This document shows positions 1 to 7,281 of a stretch of 64,000 nt of DNA, piece by piece. The position numbers and the translations under genes are program-made. Source of the DNA: Henriciella barbarensis (lineage in GTDB: Bacteria; Pseudomonadota; Alphaproteobacteria; Caulobacterales; Hyphomonadaceae); assembly GCF_003576345.1 (NCBI RefSeq), contig NZ_QWGB01000005.1, forward strand, positions 992,001 to 1,056,000, read 5' to 3'. Positions within the stretch are counted from its first letter, which is position 1. The number at the start of each line of letters is the position of its first letter. The notes under the pieces are model-generated. The model was not told the DNA's origin. It saw only the letters and a program-made list of their open reading frames with translations, and did not search any database.

Positions 1-107
1 TCTGCATTAATGTCAGCCTTGCGGGCGCGCTGGTCATGTATGACCGGGTGCTGTCCATGGGCGGCTTTCGTGACCGGCCGGTGATGCCGGGTGGGCCGAA
101 CGTATGA
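1..107 (+). CDS. C-terminal end of an RNA 2'-O-methyltransferase (SpoU/TrmH-like), partial
   Basis: Only the last 34 codons are inside the window. The frame is open from the left edge and stops with TGA at 105-107. The visible tail begins with the sequence CINVSLAGALVMYDR, which resembles the final knot helix of SpoU-family methyltransferases, where a conserved Asn and a run of small residues (commonly SLNVSxAAA) form part of the SAM site. It continues to a short Arg/Pro/Gly-rich end. The stop overlaps the folP start codon (ATGA), so the genes are probably translationally coupled. The assignment rests on this short tail alone, so the exact RNA target cannot be stated. Confidence 0.55.
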   Translation, partial: CINVSLAGALVMYDRVLSMGGFRDRPVMPGGPNV

Positions 108-949
108 GCGGTATGGGCCGCGAAGATCGCATCCGTCTGCGCGATAGCTTGCTGGCGGAGGCGCGCGCTCGCCCGCTGATCATGGGTATCCTCAATGTAA
201 CGCCGGACAGTTTCTCTGATGGCGGCAAGTTCGATGAGGCAGGCGCGGCGCTTGCCCATGCTGAGGCGATGGTGGCGGCGGGCGCTGACATTCTGGACGT
301 TGGCGGCGAGTCGACTCGGCCCGGCGCGGCGCCGGTCAGCGAGGCTGATGAGCTGGCGCGGACCGTCTCTGTGGTGGAGGCACTGGCGGGGCCAGGCCGG
401 GTGCCTGTCTCGATTGATACCTACAAGTCAGGCGTTGCGAAGGCGGCGACCGCAGCGGGCGCAGTGATCGTCAATGATGTGTCGGCGATGTCGGACCCGA
501 CGATTGTCGGTGTCGCGGCGGATGCGGGCGCAGCCTATGTGCTGACCTATAATCGCGGCGTGAAGGATGGGGCGCTGGATGCGAGCGCGGACATGCTGGC
601 CTTTTTTGAGGCCGCGATTGTCCGCTGTGAGGGCGAGGGCCTGAAGCGCGCGCACATCATCCTCGACCCGGGTGTCGGCTTTGCGAAGACCTATGCGCAG
701 AATTTCGAGGTGCTGGCCGCCACGTCCGATCTCGTCAGCCTTGGCCTGCCAGTGCTGATCGGCGTGTCGCGCAAATCCTTCATCGGCAAGCGCCTTGGAA
801 TTGAGGTGGCAGCGGAGCGGGATGCAGCGTCTGTCGCTGTCGGTCTCGACTCGCTGCGCAGGGGCGCGCATATGCTGCGCGTGCATGATGTTGCTGCCCA
901 CCGGCAGGCGATCGAGCTTTGGGAGACAATAGATAATGCGGCGCACTGA
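104..949 (+). CDS. folP: Dihydropteroate synthase
   Basis: The enzyme condenses 6-hydroxymethyl-dihydropterin pyrophosphate with p-aminobenzoate to give dihydropteroate in folate synthesis. The 281-residue protein is of normal length. It has the family signatures: MGILNVTPDSFSDGG near residues 27-41, DVGGESTRPGA near 64-74, the DPGVGFAK pterin-site segment near 187-194, SRKSFIG near 221-227 and the late RVHDV near 260. One oddity is that the region usually reading LMHMRG-like is VLTYNRG here, so the Met/His that normally sit at the pterin pocket are absent. The start overlaps the stop of the upstream gene by 4 bp, and the 3' end overlaps folB, giving a compact folate operon. Confidence 0.95.
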   Translation: MSGMGREDRIRLRDSLLAEARARPLIMGILNVTPDSFSDGGKFDEAGAALAHAEAMVAAGADILDVGGESTRPGAAPVSEADELARTVSVVEALAGPGRVPVSIDTYKSGVAKAATAAGAVIVNDVSAMSDPTIVGVAADAGAAYVLTYNRGVKDGALDASADMLAFFEAAIVRCEGEGLKRAHIILDPGVGFAKTYAQNFEVLAATSDLVSLGLPVLIGVSRKSFIGKRLGIEVAAERDAASVAVGLDSLRRGAHMLRVHDVAAHRQAIELWETIDNAAH

Positions 950-1304
950 ACGGGTCTTTGTCGAGAACCTTGGTATTCACGGCTTTCACGGCCTCATCGC
1001 CGAGGAAAAGAGCCTCGGCCAGAAATTCTATGCTGATATCGAGTGTCTTGTGGCGCGCGATGAGGCCCCGTCCGACACGATGAACGATGCGGTCGACTAT
1101 GGGAAAGTCTGCGACCTGGCGCATGACATCTCTGCTAGCGGGCCCTTCAACCTGATCGAGACGCTGGCCGAGCGGATCGGGCATGGCGTGATGGAGACGT
1201 TTCCGCTGGTCTCGACCGTGCGCGTGCGCATCCGCAAGCCGAATGCACCGATCCGGCATTTCCTCGATCATGTCGGCGTGGAGATCGAACTTAGCCGTGA
1301 CTAG
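936..1304 (+). CDS. folB: Dihydroneopterin aldolase
   Basis: FolB cleaves 7,8-dihydroneopterin to 6-hydroxymethyl-dihydropterin and glycolaldehyde, the step before FolK. The 122-residue length is typical. The N-terminal half has the family pattern of GIHGFHGLIAEEKSLGQKF followed by the DYGKVCDL segment, and the C-terminal half has LIETLAERI and a VRVRIRKPNAPI strand. The ATG lies inside the 3' end of folP, overlapping it by 14 bp, and the stop overlaps the probable GTG start of folK. The three genes therefore form a contiguous folP-folB-folK unit. Confidence 0.93.
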   Translation: MRRTERVFVENLGIHGFHGLIAEEKSLGQKFYADIECLVARDEAPSDTMNDAVDYGKVCDLAHDISASGPFNLIETLAERIGHGVMETFPLVSTVRVRIRKPNAPIRHFLDHVGVEIELSRD

Positions 1305-1776
1305 TGCGGCGTTAGCGTTCGGCTCCAACCTTGGCGACAGCGCCGGGATGATCGGCCGGGCGATTGAGGCGCTGGATGCGATGACGGGTGTGTCGGTAAC
1401 CGCGCGCTCCAGCCTCTATGCGACCCCGCCATGGGGTGTTGAGGACCAGCCTGATTTCGTGAATGCCTGCGCGCTGGTGGAAACCGGTCTTGCGCCGCTG
1501 GAACTGCTAATCGCGTGCAAGGACCTTGAGGCCGCGCTTGGCCGCATGCCGGGCGAGCGGTGGGGGCCGCGTTTCATTGATATTGATGTGCTTTGGATGG
1601 ACGGTGTCTCAGTCGAAAGCGAGCGGCTGACCCTGCCGCATCCGCGCATGACAGAGCGGGCCTTCGTGCTGGTGCCACTGACGGAGATTGCGCCAGAGCT
1701 GATTGTCGGGGGGCGGGCGGTTGCTGATTGGGTCAGCTCGGTGGAGGCTGGCGGGATCAGGAAGCTGACAGACTGA
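1297..1776 (+). CDS. folK: 2-amino-4-hydroxy-6-hydroxymethyldihydropteridine pyrophosphokinase (HPPK)
   Basis: HPPK transfers pyrophosphate from ATP to 6-hydroxymethyl-dihydropterin, making the FolP substrate. Family hallmarks are LAFGSNLGD at the N terminus, the QPDFVNACALVET stretch, RWGPRFIDIDVLW near the middle and LPHPRMTERAFVL. I chose the GTG at 1297, which overlaps the folB stop and gives 159 residues beginning MTSAALAFGSNLG. ATG codons at 1243 and 1270 in the same frame would add an N-terminal extension before the first beta strand that HPPK proteins do not need. The start is less certain than the function. Confidence 0.92.
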   Translation: MTSAALAFGSNLGDSAGMIGRAIEALDAMTGVSVTARSSLYATPPWGVEDQPDFVNACALVETGLAPLELLIACKDLEAALGRMPGERWGPRFIDIDVLWMDGVSVESERLTLPHPRMTERAFVLVPLTEIAPELIVGGRAVADWVSSVEAGGIRKLTD

Positions 1777-1784
1777 GGCTGATC

Positions 1785-1892
1785 CTAACCCTGATAGATC
1801 GATCCAGCCGGGGCGAAGGCCATGATGAGGGTCAGGGCGGCGATGAGCGCGAGCGCGGCAAGCGAGAGGCCTTTTGAGAAACCCTGGGTCAT
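1785..1892 (-). CDS. Tiny hydrophobic protein, 35 residues
   Basis: A 35-codon frame encodes a protein with a short basic N terminus (MTQGFSKG), one predicted membrane helix rich in Ala and Leu, and a short tail ending IYQG. The ATG at 1892-1890 is preceded by an AAGGACAAGG-like ribosome-binding site at suitable distance, the main argument that it is real. The frame stays open upstream to 1994, but that extension is Arg-rich and looks non-coding. I recognise no family. It lies convergent to folK, with the stop 9 bp from the folK stop. It could be a small inner-membrane protein or a chance ORF. Confidence 0.45.
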   Translation of the reverse strand: MTQGFSKGLSLAALALIAALTLIMAFAPAGSIYQG

Positions 1893-2066
1893 GATCCTTG
1901 TCCTTCGGCGCGCGGCCTTGCTGTTCCGGTGATCTTCCGGACTGTGTCCAACCCGGCGGATGTAAGAAGTTATCGGGCAAGAAACATGCTGCACTGCGAA
2001 TAGGTTCCATGCCGGGCCGGAATGGGACTGTTTGCGGGCAGGCCGGGGTTTCTTTGTGGCGTAGCC

Positions 2067-2564
2067 TTAGGGACGCCAAGGTTTCCAAGGTTTGCGTCCT
2101 CGCAAGGCATCGCGCAGCTCGGCTTCGAAACGAAAAAGCGTTAGCGGCCAAAGCATCACAACCAGACTGCCGCTGATCTTGGCCTGCGAGCCAGAGAAAA
2201 GCGCGTTGGCGAGCACCGCCGAGCAGCAGAGATACTGAAAGCAGACAAGGTCAAACAAACGCCGGGAGATCACCGGGTCCGCGTTTTCGAAAATGTAAAG
2301 CGCGCCAAATACTACCCAAGCGCACAAACCCGCGAGCGAAGCGTAACCGAATAGCCGCGGGAATAGCTCGTCTCTCGAAACGATGATTGCGTATGCGAAG
2401 ACCCAGCTCATCTGTAGAATGAAAAATGTGACCACAGCCAGGAAAAGCGCGGCGTCGTGGCCAGCCCCCACCAAACGTGCCGCGAGATATACGAGGGTTG
2501 CGGCTCCGAAAACCGTGCCACTCGCCGTCTTGAAGGATGCAAAACTACTGAGAAGGCTGGGCAT
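2067..2564 (-). CDS. Four-helix integral membrane protein, unknown function
   Basis: The 165-residue protein has about four hydrophobic segments (roughly residues 16-34, 38-62, 70-92 and 104-125) and a basic C-terminal tail ending in the Trp-containing KPWKPWRP. It starts 7 bp after the stop of the LytTR-domain regulator gene upstream, so the two are almost certainly co-transcribed. A small membrane protein paired with a membrane-bound LytTR protein may be a partner or modulator of it. That role is inferred from position only, because I do not recognise the family. Confidence 0.7.
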   Translation of the reverse strand: MPSLLSSFASFKTASGTVFGAATLVYLAARLVGAGHDAALFLAVVTFFILQMSWVFAYAIIVSRDELFPRLFGYASLAGLCAWVVFGALYIFENADPVISRRLFDLVCFQYLCCSAVLANALFSGSQAKISGSLVVMLWPLTLFRFEAELRDALRGRKPWKPWRP

Positions 2565-2571
2565 GCGCGCT

Positions 2572-3339
2572 TCAGCTCGCGAAGCCGGCGTCCTTAACGG
2601 CGGCCTGGTAGGAGCGGGAGACGGGGACTTCCTCGCCGGAGTGCAGGATCAGTTTCAGCTTGCCATCGGTGCGTTCGGCACGGGCGACGCCCTTGCGGGC
2701 GACCCACCAGGAGCGATGGACGCGCAGTCCGTCCGCATCGGCGAGCTCCCTCTCAACATCGGAAAGCCGGATCAGGATGAGGTCGCTGCCGAGCGAGGTG
2801 AAGACGCGGCAGTAATGGTCTTCTGAGGTAACGGCCCAGAGGTCTGCGGTGTGGTATTTTACGGGAAGGCGCTGGAGGAAGGTCTGGACGGCGCTGCCCT
2901 CGTCGGCGGCATGGACGAAGTCCGGCCCGGCCAGATCAAAGGCGCGGCTGACCGTATAGCCTACAAGCGTCATCGCCGTCGCGATCACCAGCACGTAGAA
3001 ATAGATGACGTGGATCGGCCCGGTGCCGACGCGGATATAGCCCCCCGTTAAGAAAGCGAGGGCGTAGATGGCGAAGGTGACGCCCGCAGCGGTGACAAGC
3101 GAAGTGATGATGATCATCAGCCAGGCCGGACCATTGGGCCGGAGGCGATAATAGGCGTTCACCGTCAGCTCTCCGACGAGTGATCCTGTCATGATGAGCA
3201 GGAGCCAGATGCCGAAATTGAGCAGGAAGGGCGCGTTGCTGTTGCTGCCATAGGGGCGCACGAACGCAAGGAAGAGCGAGATGCCTGCCAATAGCAGCGC
3301 CTCGCGTCCGCGTTTCTTCCAGTCGATCGCGATACGCAA
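2572..3339 (-). CDS. Membrane-anchored LytTR-type DNA-binding regulator
   Basis: About four membrane helices occupy residues 12-145. A C-terminal LytTR domain follows (about 160-250), seen in the VKYHTADLWAVTSEDHYCRV segment, the strand with LRVHRSWWVARK and the terminal VPVSRSYQAAVK. LytTR domains bind direct or inverted repeats in promoters, and membrane-tethered versions act as one-component regulators. The start used is TTG at 3339, preceded by a GAGGGG-like site; no ATG fits better. A 6-bp-arm inverted repeat lies just upstream (3355-3375) and could be its own operator. The downstream gene is a small membrane protein, probably in the same operon. Confidence 0.85.
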   Translation of the reverse strand: MRIAIDWKKRGREALLLAGISLFLAFVRPYGSNSNAPFLLNFGIWLLLIMTGSLVGELTVNAYYRLRPNGPAWLMIIITSLVTAAGVTFAIYALAFLTGGYIRVGTGPIHVIYFYVLVIATAMTLVGYTVSRAFDLAGPDFVHAADEGSAVQTFLQRLPVKYHTADLWAVTSEDHYCRVFTSLGSDLILIRLSDVERELADADGLRVHRSWWVARKGVARAERTDGKLKLILHSGEEVPVSRSYQAAVKDAGFAS

Positions 3340-3354
3340 GCTGCAGGCCCCTCT

Positions 3355-3375
3355 TCATTCGCGCTTCGTGAATGA
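3355..3375. promoter_or_regulatory. Inverted repeat in the LytTR / DUF2141 divergent region
   Basis: TCATTC (3355-3360) and GAATGA (3370-3375) are perfect inverted arms separated by 9 bases. The site begins 16 bp upstream of the LytTR regulator start and lies in the region it shares with the divergent DUF2141 gene. Its placement suits an autoregulatory operator, but the arms are short and no typical LytTR direct repeat is visible. Confidence 0.3.
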
Positions 3376-3517
3376 CATTGGCTGCATTTCGCGAAGGATT
3401 CCAGACCCCTGACGCAAACTTGGTCGAGGCGGTGCGGCGGCATCTGCATGTTCTGGAGGCCGGGCACATCGAGGCCCGCAGACAGACACACTTCAATACA
3501 GACGGAGACCCGAGACC

Positions 3518-3934
3518 ATGAAGAAGATTGCAGCCCTTGCCAGCCTTATTGCCCTTGCAGCCCCGACCGCCTGGGGCGCCAGCGTCGAGTTGACGATTAA
3601 CGGCGTTGAGACCGCCTCCGGAGAGATCCTGATCGGCGTTTTCGATAGTGAGACGGGTTGGAGGTCAGATGCCTCTATCGCCGAAGCCCAGGCCGATGCG
3701 GCCACAGGTGCTGTGACCGTGACGCTGGACGGGCTGCCTGAAGGCGAAGTTGCGATCAAGCTTTACCACGATGTCGATTCCGATGGTGAGCTGAAGCGCG
3801 GAAACTTCGGCATTCCAACCGAGCCCTACGGTTTCTCGAATGATGCGCCGATCCGCTTTGGCCCGCCGAGCTGGAGCGCCGCGAAATTCACCCTCGATGG
3901 CGAGACCACCAGGCACACGCTGGCACTGCGCTAG
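3518..3934 (+). CDS. Exported DUF2141 domain protein
   Basis: The 138-residue protein starts with a clear signal peptide (MKKIAALASLIALAAPTAWG, cleavage near residue 20) and is otherwise one beta-rich DUF2141 domain. The diagnostic part is VAIKLYHDVDSDGELKRG, followed by GIPTEPYGFSND, the usual DUF2141 consensus of a DxNxNGxxD-like loop and a PxEPYGFSN segment. The biochemical role of this periplasmic family is not known. A GAGACCCGAGACC stretch precedes the ATG. It is transcribed divergently from the LytTR regulator and may be a target, by position only. Confidence 0.85.
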   Translation: MKKIAALASLIALAAPTAWGASVELTINGVETASGEILIGVFDSETGWRSDASIAEAQADAATGAVTVTLDGLPEGEVAIKLYHDVDSDGELKRGNFGIPTEPYGFSNDAPIRFGPPSWSAAKFTLDGETTRHTLALR

Positions 3935-3976
3935 TCCGCGCGCCTTCCGCCACTATCGAAATCAGGACACGAGACA

Positions 3977-4525
3977 ATGAGCCTTACAGACGTATCCTCC
4001 CAGACCCGCCGCCTTCCCCGCCTGCCGAAACTTTCGCGCACGGCCTGGACAGTTGGTATTGCCTTGCCGGTCTACGGTGCCATCAGCGCGCTGACCCTTA
4101 TGGATGTGGGTCGCCTGCCCCGCTTTCGCTTTGACCCGCAGCCGCTGATCGAGTCGGGCATCGCCATTCAGCTTCATGTGGCGGCGGCGCTGACCACGCT
4201 GGCCATCGGCATCTATCTCATGATGGCGCCGAAGGGATTTACCCTGCACCGGGCTTTTGGCTGGGCCTGGGTGATTTCCATGGCGGTCACGGCAGGCTCT
4301 TCCTTCTTCATCATGACCCTCTTCCAGAACTTCTTTAGCCCGATCCATGCATTGTCGGCCTGGACGTTGATTGGCCTTCCAGTGGGGATCGCGGCGATCC
4401 GCCGCCGGAATGTGAAGAAGCACCGTCAGGAGATGACCAACATGTTTGTTGGCGGCATGGTGGTGGCTGGCCTGTTCACGCTGCTTCCGGGCCGGATGAT
4501 GTGGCACGTCTTCTTCGCGATCTGA
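3977..4525 (+). CDS. DUF2306 family membrane protein
   Basis: The 182-residue protein has about four membrane helices and a basic cytoplasmic N terminus. The segment HVAAALTTLAIGIYLMMAPKG, followed by a His-Arg and a Gly-Trp-Ala-Trp pair at the next helix, fits DUF2306, a family of small membrane proteins with conserved His residues at helix ends that suggest haem or quinone contact. The function is unknown. It follows the DUF2141 gene by 42 bp on the same strand. A terminator-like hairpin lies just downstream. Confidence 0.75.
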   Translation: MSLTDVSSQTRRLPRLPKLSRTAWTVGIALPVYGAISALTLMDVGRLPRFRFDPQPLIESGIAIQLHVAAALTTLAIGIYLMMAPKGFTLHRAFGWAWVISMAVTAGSSFFIMTLFQNFFSPIHALSAWTLIGLPVGIAAIRRRNVKKHRQEMTNMFVGGMVVAGLFTLLPGRMMWHVFFAI

Positions 4526-4548
4526 ACGCGATACGTCTTCTCCCTGTT

Positions 4549-4581
4549 CAGGACCCTGCGACAGCGCGGGGTCCTGCATCG
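4549..4581 (+). terminator. Possible terminator after the DUF2306 gene
   Basis: CAGGACCC (4549-4556) pairs perfectly with GGGTCCTG (4569-4576) over a 12-base loop. The following sequence (CATCGTTTTC) has only a four-base T run a few bases out, so termination may be weak. It sits between the DUF2306 stop and the antiporter gene. Confidence 0.4.
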
Positions 4582-4693
4582 TTTTCGGCGGGCTTGATTG
4601 AACGAAATCCCGCGCAACGTCGTTCTTACCGGCCTGCCCAGCTTTTCGCAGAGGCCCGACTACGCCTGCATCAATCTTATCTGGTGGAGGAAG

Positions 4694-5953
4694 ATGTCAG
4701 GCTGGTGCGCCGTATTCAGAAAGACTATTTTGGACCAGTATTTTCTAAGCATAGCGATTATTGGCTTCGTTGGTCTCTCGAGTGCCTGGGTCTACCACTT
4801 TGCCCGGAAAATTGGTGTTTCTTACGCCATTATCTATGTCCTGCTGGGCATGGCGGTGTTTGCCGTCTTCCCGGAATTGCCCTGGGTGTCCCCGTTCACC
4901 AAGGAAACCTATGCCATCCACCTCACGGAATTGATGGTGATTATCGCCCTGATGACCACGGGTCTGAGCATTGATCAACGATTTGGGCTGAAACGCTGGG
5001 CCAGCCCGTTAATGCTGGTGTCGGTCGCCATGATGCTGAGCATCGCGGGTCTTGCCGCTATGGGGTACTGGTGGCTTGGCCTCAGTCTGGCCTCGGCCGT
5101 TCTGCTGGGCGCGGTGCTGGCCCCGACAGACCCTGTTCTCGCCTCCGACGTCCAGGTGGGGCCACCCAATAGTGGCGATGACGACCGTGTGAGATTTGCC
5201 CTGACAGCCGAAGCCGGGATGAATGACGGATTGTCATTTCCTTTTACATGGCTGGCGATTGCCTTGGCGGGTGCAGCAGGCGGCGGACAGGCGGTCCTTG
5301 CCGACTGGCTGCTATACGACGTCCTCTACCGAATAATCGCGGGTCTGATCATTGGTTATGTAGGCGGGCGTGCGATCGCGTACGTCTTCCTGCATCTGTC
5401 GCAAAAACTCGGTCTGGATCATATCCGCGAAGGATTGACCGCGGTCGCTGCAACGCTTGCCATCTATGGTATCACTGAGCTGGCGCACGGCTACGGGTTT
5501 ATCGCCGTCTTCGTCTGTGCCCTGACCATTCGCGACTTTGAGCGTGAACACGAACATCATAGGAAAATGCATGAATTCACCACGCAGCTAGAGCGGGCAT
5601 TGATGGCGATACTGCTGCTACTGCTTGGCGGTGCGGTCATGGATGGAATCCTGGAGCCACTGACCTGGCCGCTCATTGCGGCAGGTTTGCTGATCGTACT
5701 CGTAGTGAGGCCAGTCATTGCCTACCTGGCGCTGAGCTGGACAGAGCGTTCGAGGCGGGAGAAGTGCGTCATCAGCTTTTTCGGCATCAAAGGCATCGGG
5801 TCGTTCTTTTACTTATCGTTTGCCTTGGGCGAAACAGATTTCGCCAACGCCGAAACACTCTGGGCGCTGACAGCCTTTGTCGTTCTCATATCGATCATGG
5901 TGCATGGCATAACATCGTCGATCGCCATGAAGTGGCTTGGCGATAGAGCCTGA
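4694..5953 (+). CDS. Cation:proton antiporter (CPA1/NhaP-like)
   Basis: The polytopic membrane protein exchanges Na+ or K+ for protons. Membrane helices run through nearly the whole length. The diagnostic region is GAVLAPTDPVLASDVQVGPP followed by ALTAEAGMNDGLSFPF; the TDP and ND acidic/polar residues form the ion site of CPA1 antiporters. The late GIKGIGSFFYLSFAL helix is also typical. I chose the ATG at 4694 behind a GGAGGA site, giving 419 residues. The frame can be read back to a TTG at 4598 without a matching family N terminus. Base composition is a little less GC-rich than the neighbours, a weak hint of separate acquisition. A hairpin at 5987-6012 follows the stop. Confidence 0.85.
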   Translation: MSGWCAVFRKTILDQYFLSIAIIGFVGLSSAWVYHFARKIGVSYAIIYVLLGMAVFAVFPELPWVSPFTKETYAIHLTELMVIIALMTTGLSIDQRFGLKRWASPLMLVSVAMMLSIAGLAAMGYWWLGLSLASAVLLGAVLAPTDPVLASDVQVGPPNSGDDDRVRFALTAEAGMNDGLSFPFTWLAIALAGAAGGGQAVLADWLLYDVLYRIIAGLIIGYVGGRAIAYVFLHLSQKLGLDHIREGLTAVAATLAIYGITELAHGYGFIAVFVCALTIRDFEREHEHHRKMHEFTTQLERALMAILLLLLGGAVMDGILEPLTWPLIAAGLLIVLVVRPVIAYLALSWTERSRREKCVISFFGIKGIGSFFYLSFALGETDFANAETLWALTAFVVLISIMVHGITSSIAMKWLGDRA

Positions 5954-6038
5954 TAACGCGGCGTCTCAGCCCTTTATCTATCACGCGACGCCCGGCATAA
6001 CTGCGGGGCGTCCTGGTATAGTGAAAGGGTTTTTCCTC

Positions 6039-7226
6039 ATGCGTCTCAGCTCTCTGGCTGTCATCGGAGCCTTCGGGCTTGTATCCTGCGCGACACAGAC
6101 CGCGCCGCCTGCCCTGTCAGACCTGTTTGAGGGTGAACCAGAAAGCGCTGTTGAGGCACTGAACCGCTATTATGCAACGATCGATCCGGCGACCCTGCCG
6201 CAGGCGCCGCAAGGCGTGTCATTGCCGCTTAACGAGCCGCTGACGCGGGTGCTGCTGGCGTCCTGCAATGATGAAGAGCAGGAAAGCCCGACCCTGGCGC
6301 GGCTGGCCGAGGAAGAGGCCGACCTGTTCCTGATGATAGGCGACAATGTCTATGGCGACCGCGATGGCCGCGACTACTCCAACAATCAGCCCGAGCTCGA
6401 TGAGCTGCGCGAGAGCTTTGCGGACCTTGCAGACCGCGCGGAATTCCGGGCGGTGCGCGCCAAATTCCCGATGATGGTCGCGTGGGATGACCATGATTAC
6501 GGCGCCAATGATGGCGGCAAGAATTTTCCGTTCCGTGACTATGCCGAGAAGATCCACGAGACATTCTGGGGCCTCGGCGACGAGGATGTCGGCCAGTGGC
6601 CGGGCACTTACTATGCGCGCACTTTCGGGCCGGACGGCCAGCGCGTTCAGGTCATCATGCTGGATACGCGTTTCTTCCGGTCTGACCTGACCCCGACCGA
6701 CGAGTACGGCGCGCCCGGCAAGGAGCGCTATATGCCGGCGGCGCAGGGCAGCTATCAGGACATGCTGGGCAGTGCGCAATGGACCTGGCTCCAGAACCGT
6801 CTGCAGGACGAGGCAGACCTTCGCTTCATCGTCTCATCCATCCAGGTGCTGCCAACAGCGCATGGTTGGGAATCATGGGACAAGATGCCCGATGAGCGCC
6901 AGCGCCTGTTCGACATGGTGAAGAGCACAGAGGCCGGCGGCGTGGTTTTCCTGACCGGCGACCGGCATACGGGCTTCATTTATGAAGAAGCGGGTGTTCT
7001 GCCCTATGAGGCCAATGAACTGACAGCGTCATCGCTGAACGTGTCCTTTGCGACCGAGACTGACGAGATGGATGAGCGCCAGGTCGGCGCTGGCTTTCCA
7101 CCCGAGAATTACGGCGTTGTCGAGATCGACTGGGAAGGCCGGAGCCTGAGCTTCCTGCTCAAGGACGGTGAAGGACAGACCGTGCGCCAGAACGACATTG
7201 CCTTTGAAGACCTCGGCGTGGAATAA
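6039..7226 (+). CDS. PhoD-like alkaline phosphatase, lipoprotein
   Basis: The 395-residue protein begins with a lipoprotein signal (lipobox LVSC, lipidated Cys at residue 17) and carries a PhoD-like metallophosphatase domain. Metal-binding segments visible are SCNDEEQ near 75-81, MIGDNVYGD near 99-107, AWDDHDYGANDG around residue 150, MLDTRFFR and TGDRHTG towards the C terminus. PhoD-type enzymes hydrolyse phosphodi- and monoesters and use Ca/Fe centres. Here it would sit on the periplasmic side of a membrane. The ATG at 6039 follows GTGAAAGGG. The frame extends back to 5937 inside the antiporter gene, but the lipoprotein signal fixes the start. No Pho box is visible upstream. Confidence 0.87.
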   Translation: MRLSSLAVIGAFGLVSCATQTAPPALSDLFEGEPESAVEALNRYYATIDPATLPQAPQGVSLPLNEPLTRVLLASCNDEEQESPTLARLAEEEADLFLMIGDNVYGDRDGRDYSNNQPELDELRESFADLADRAEFRAVRAKFPMMVAWDDHDYGANDGGKNFPFRDYAEKIHETFWGLGDEDVGQWPGTYYARTFGPDGQRVQVIMLDTRFFRSDLTPTDEYGAPGKERYMPAAQGSYQDMLGSAQWTWLQNRLQDEADLRFIVSSIQVLPTAHGWESWDKMPDERQRLFDMVKSTEAGGVVFLTGDRHTGFIYEEAGVLPYEANELTASSLNVSFATETDEMDERQVGAGFPPENYGVVEIDWEGRSLSFLLKDGEGQTVRQNDIAFEDLGVE

Positions 7227-7281
7227 GCCCGGCTAAACGCCAAGCCACACCAAGAAGGGCCGTAAAGGAGCCCGGTCTGCC

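Noticed and set aside
1243-1296. Upstream ATG starts for folK
   Set aside because: They would place 9-18 extra residues before the conserved first strand and overlap most of the folB end; GTG at 1297 fits the usual folK start better.
5987-6022. Hairpin GACGCCC/GGGCGTC and TATAGT element between the antiporter and PhoD-like genes as a terminator-promoter pair
   Set aside because: The hairpin has no T run and no -35 element is found at the right distance from TATAGT; noted in the antiporter entry only.
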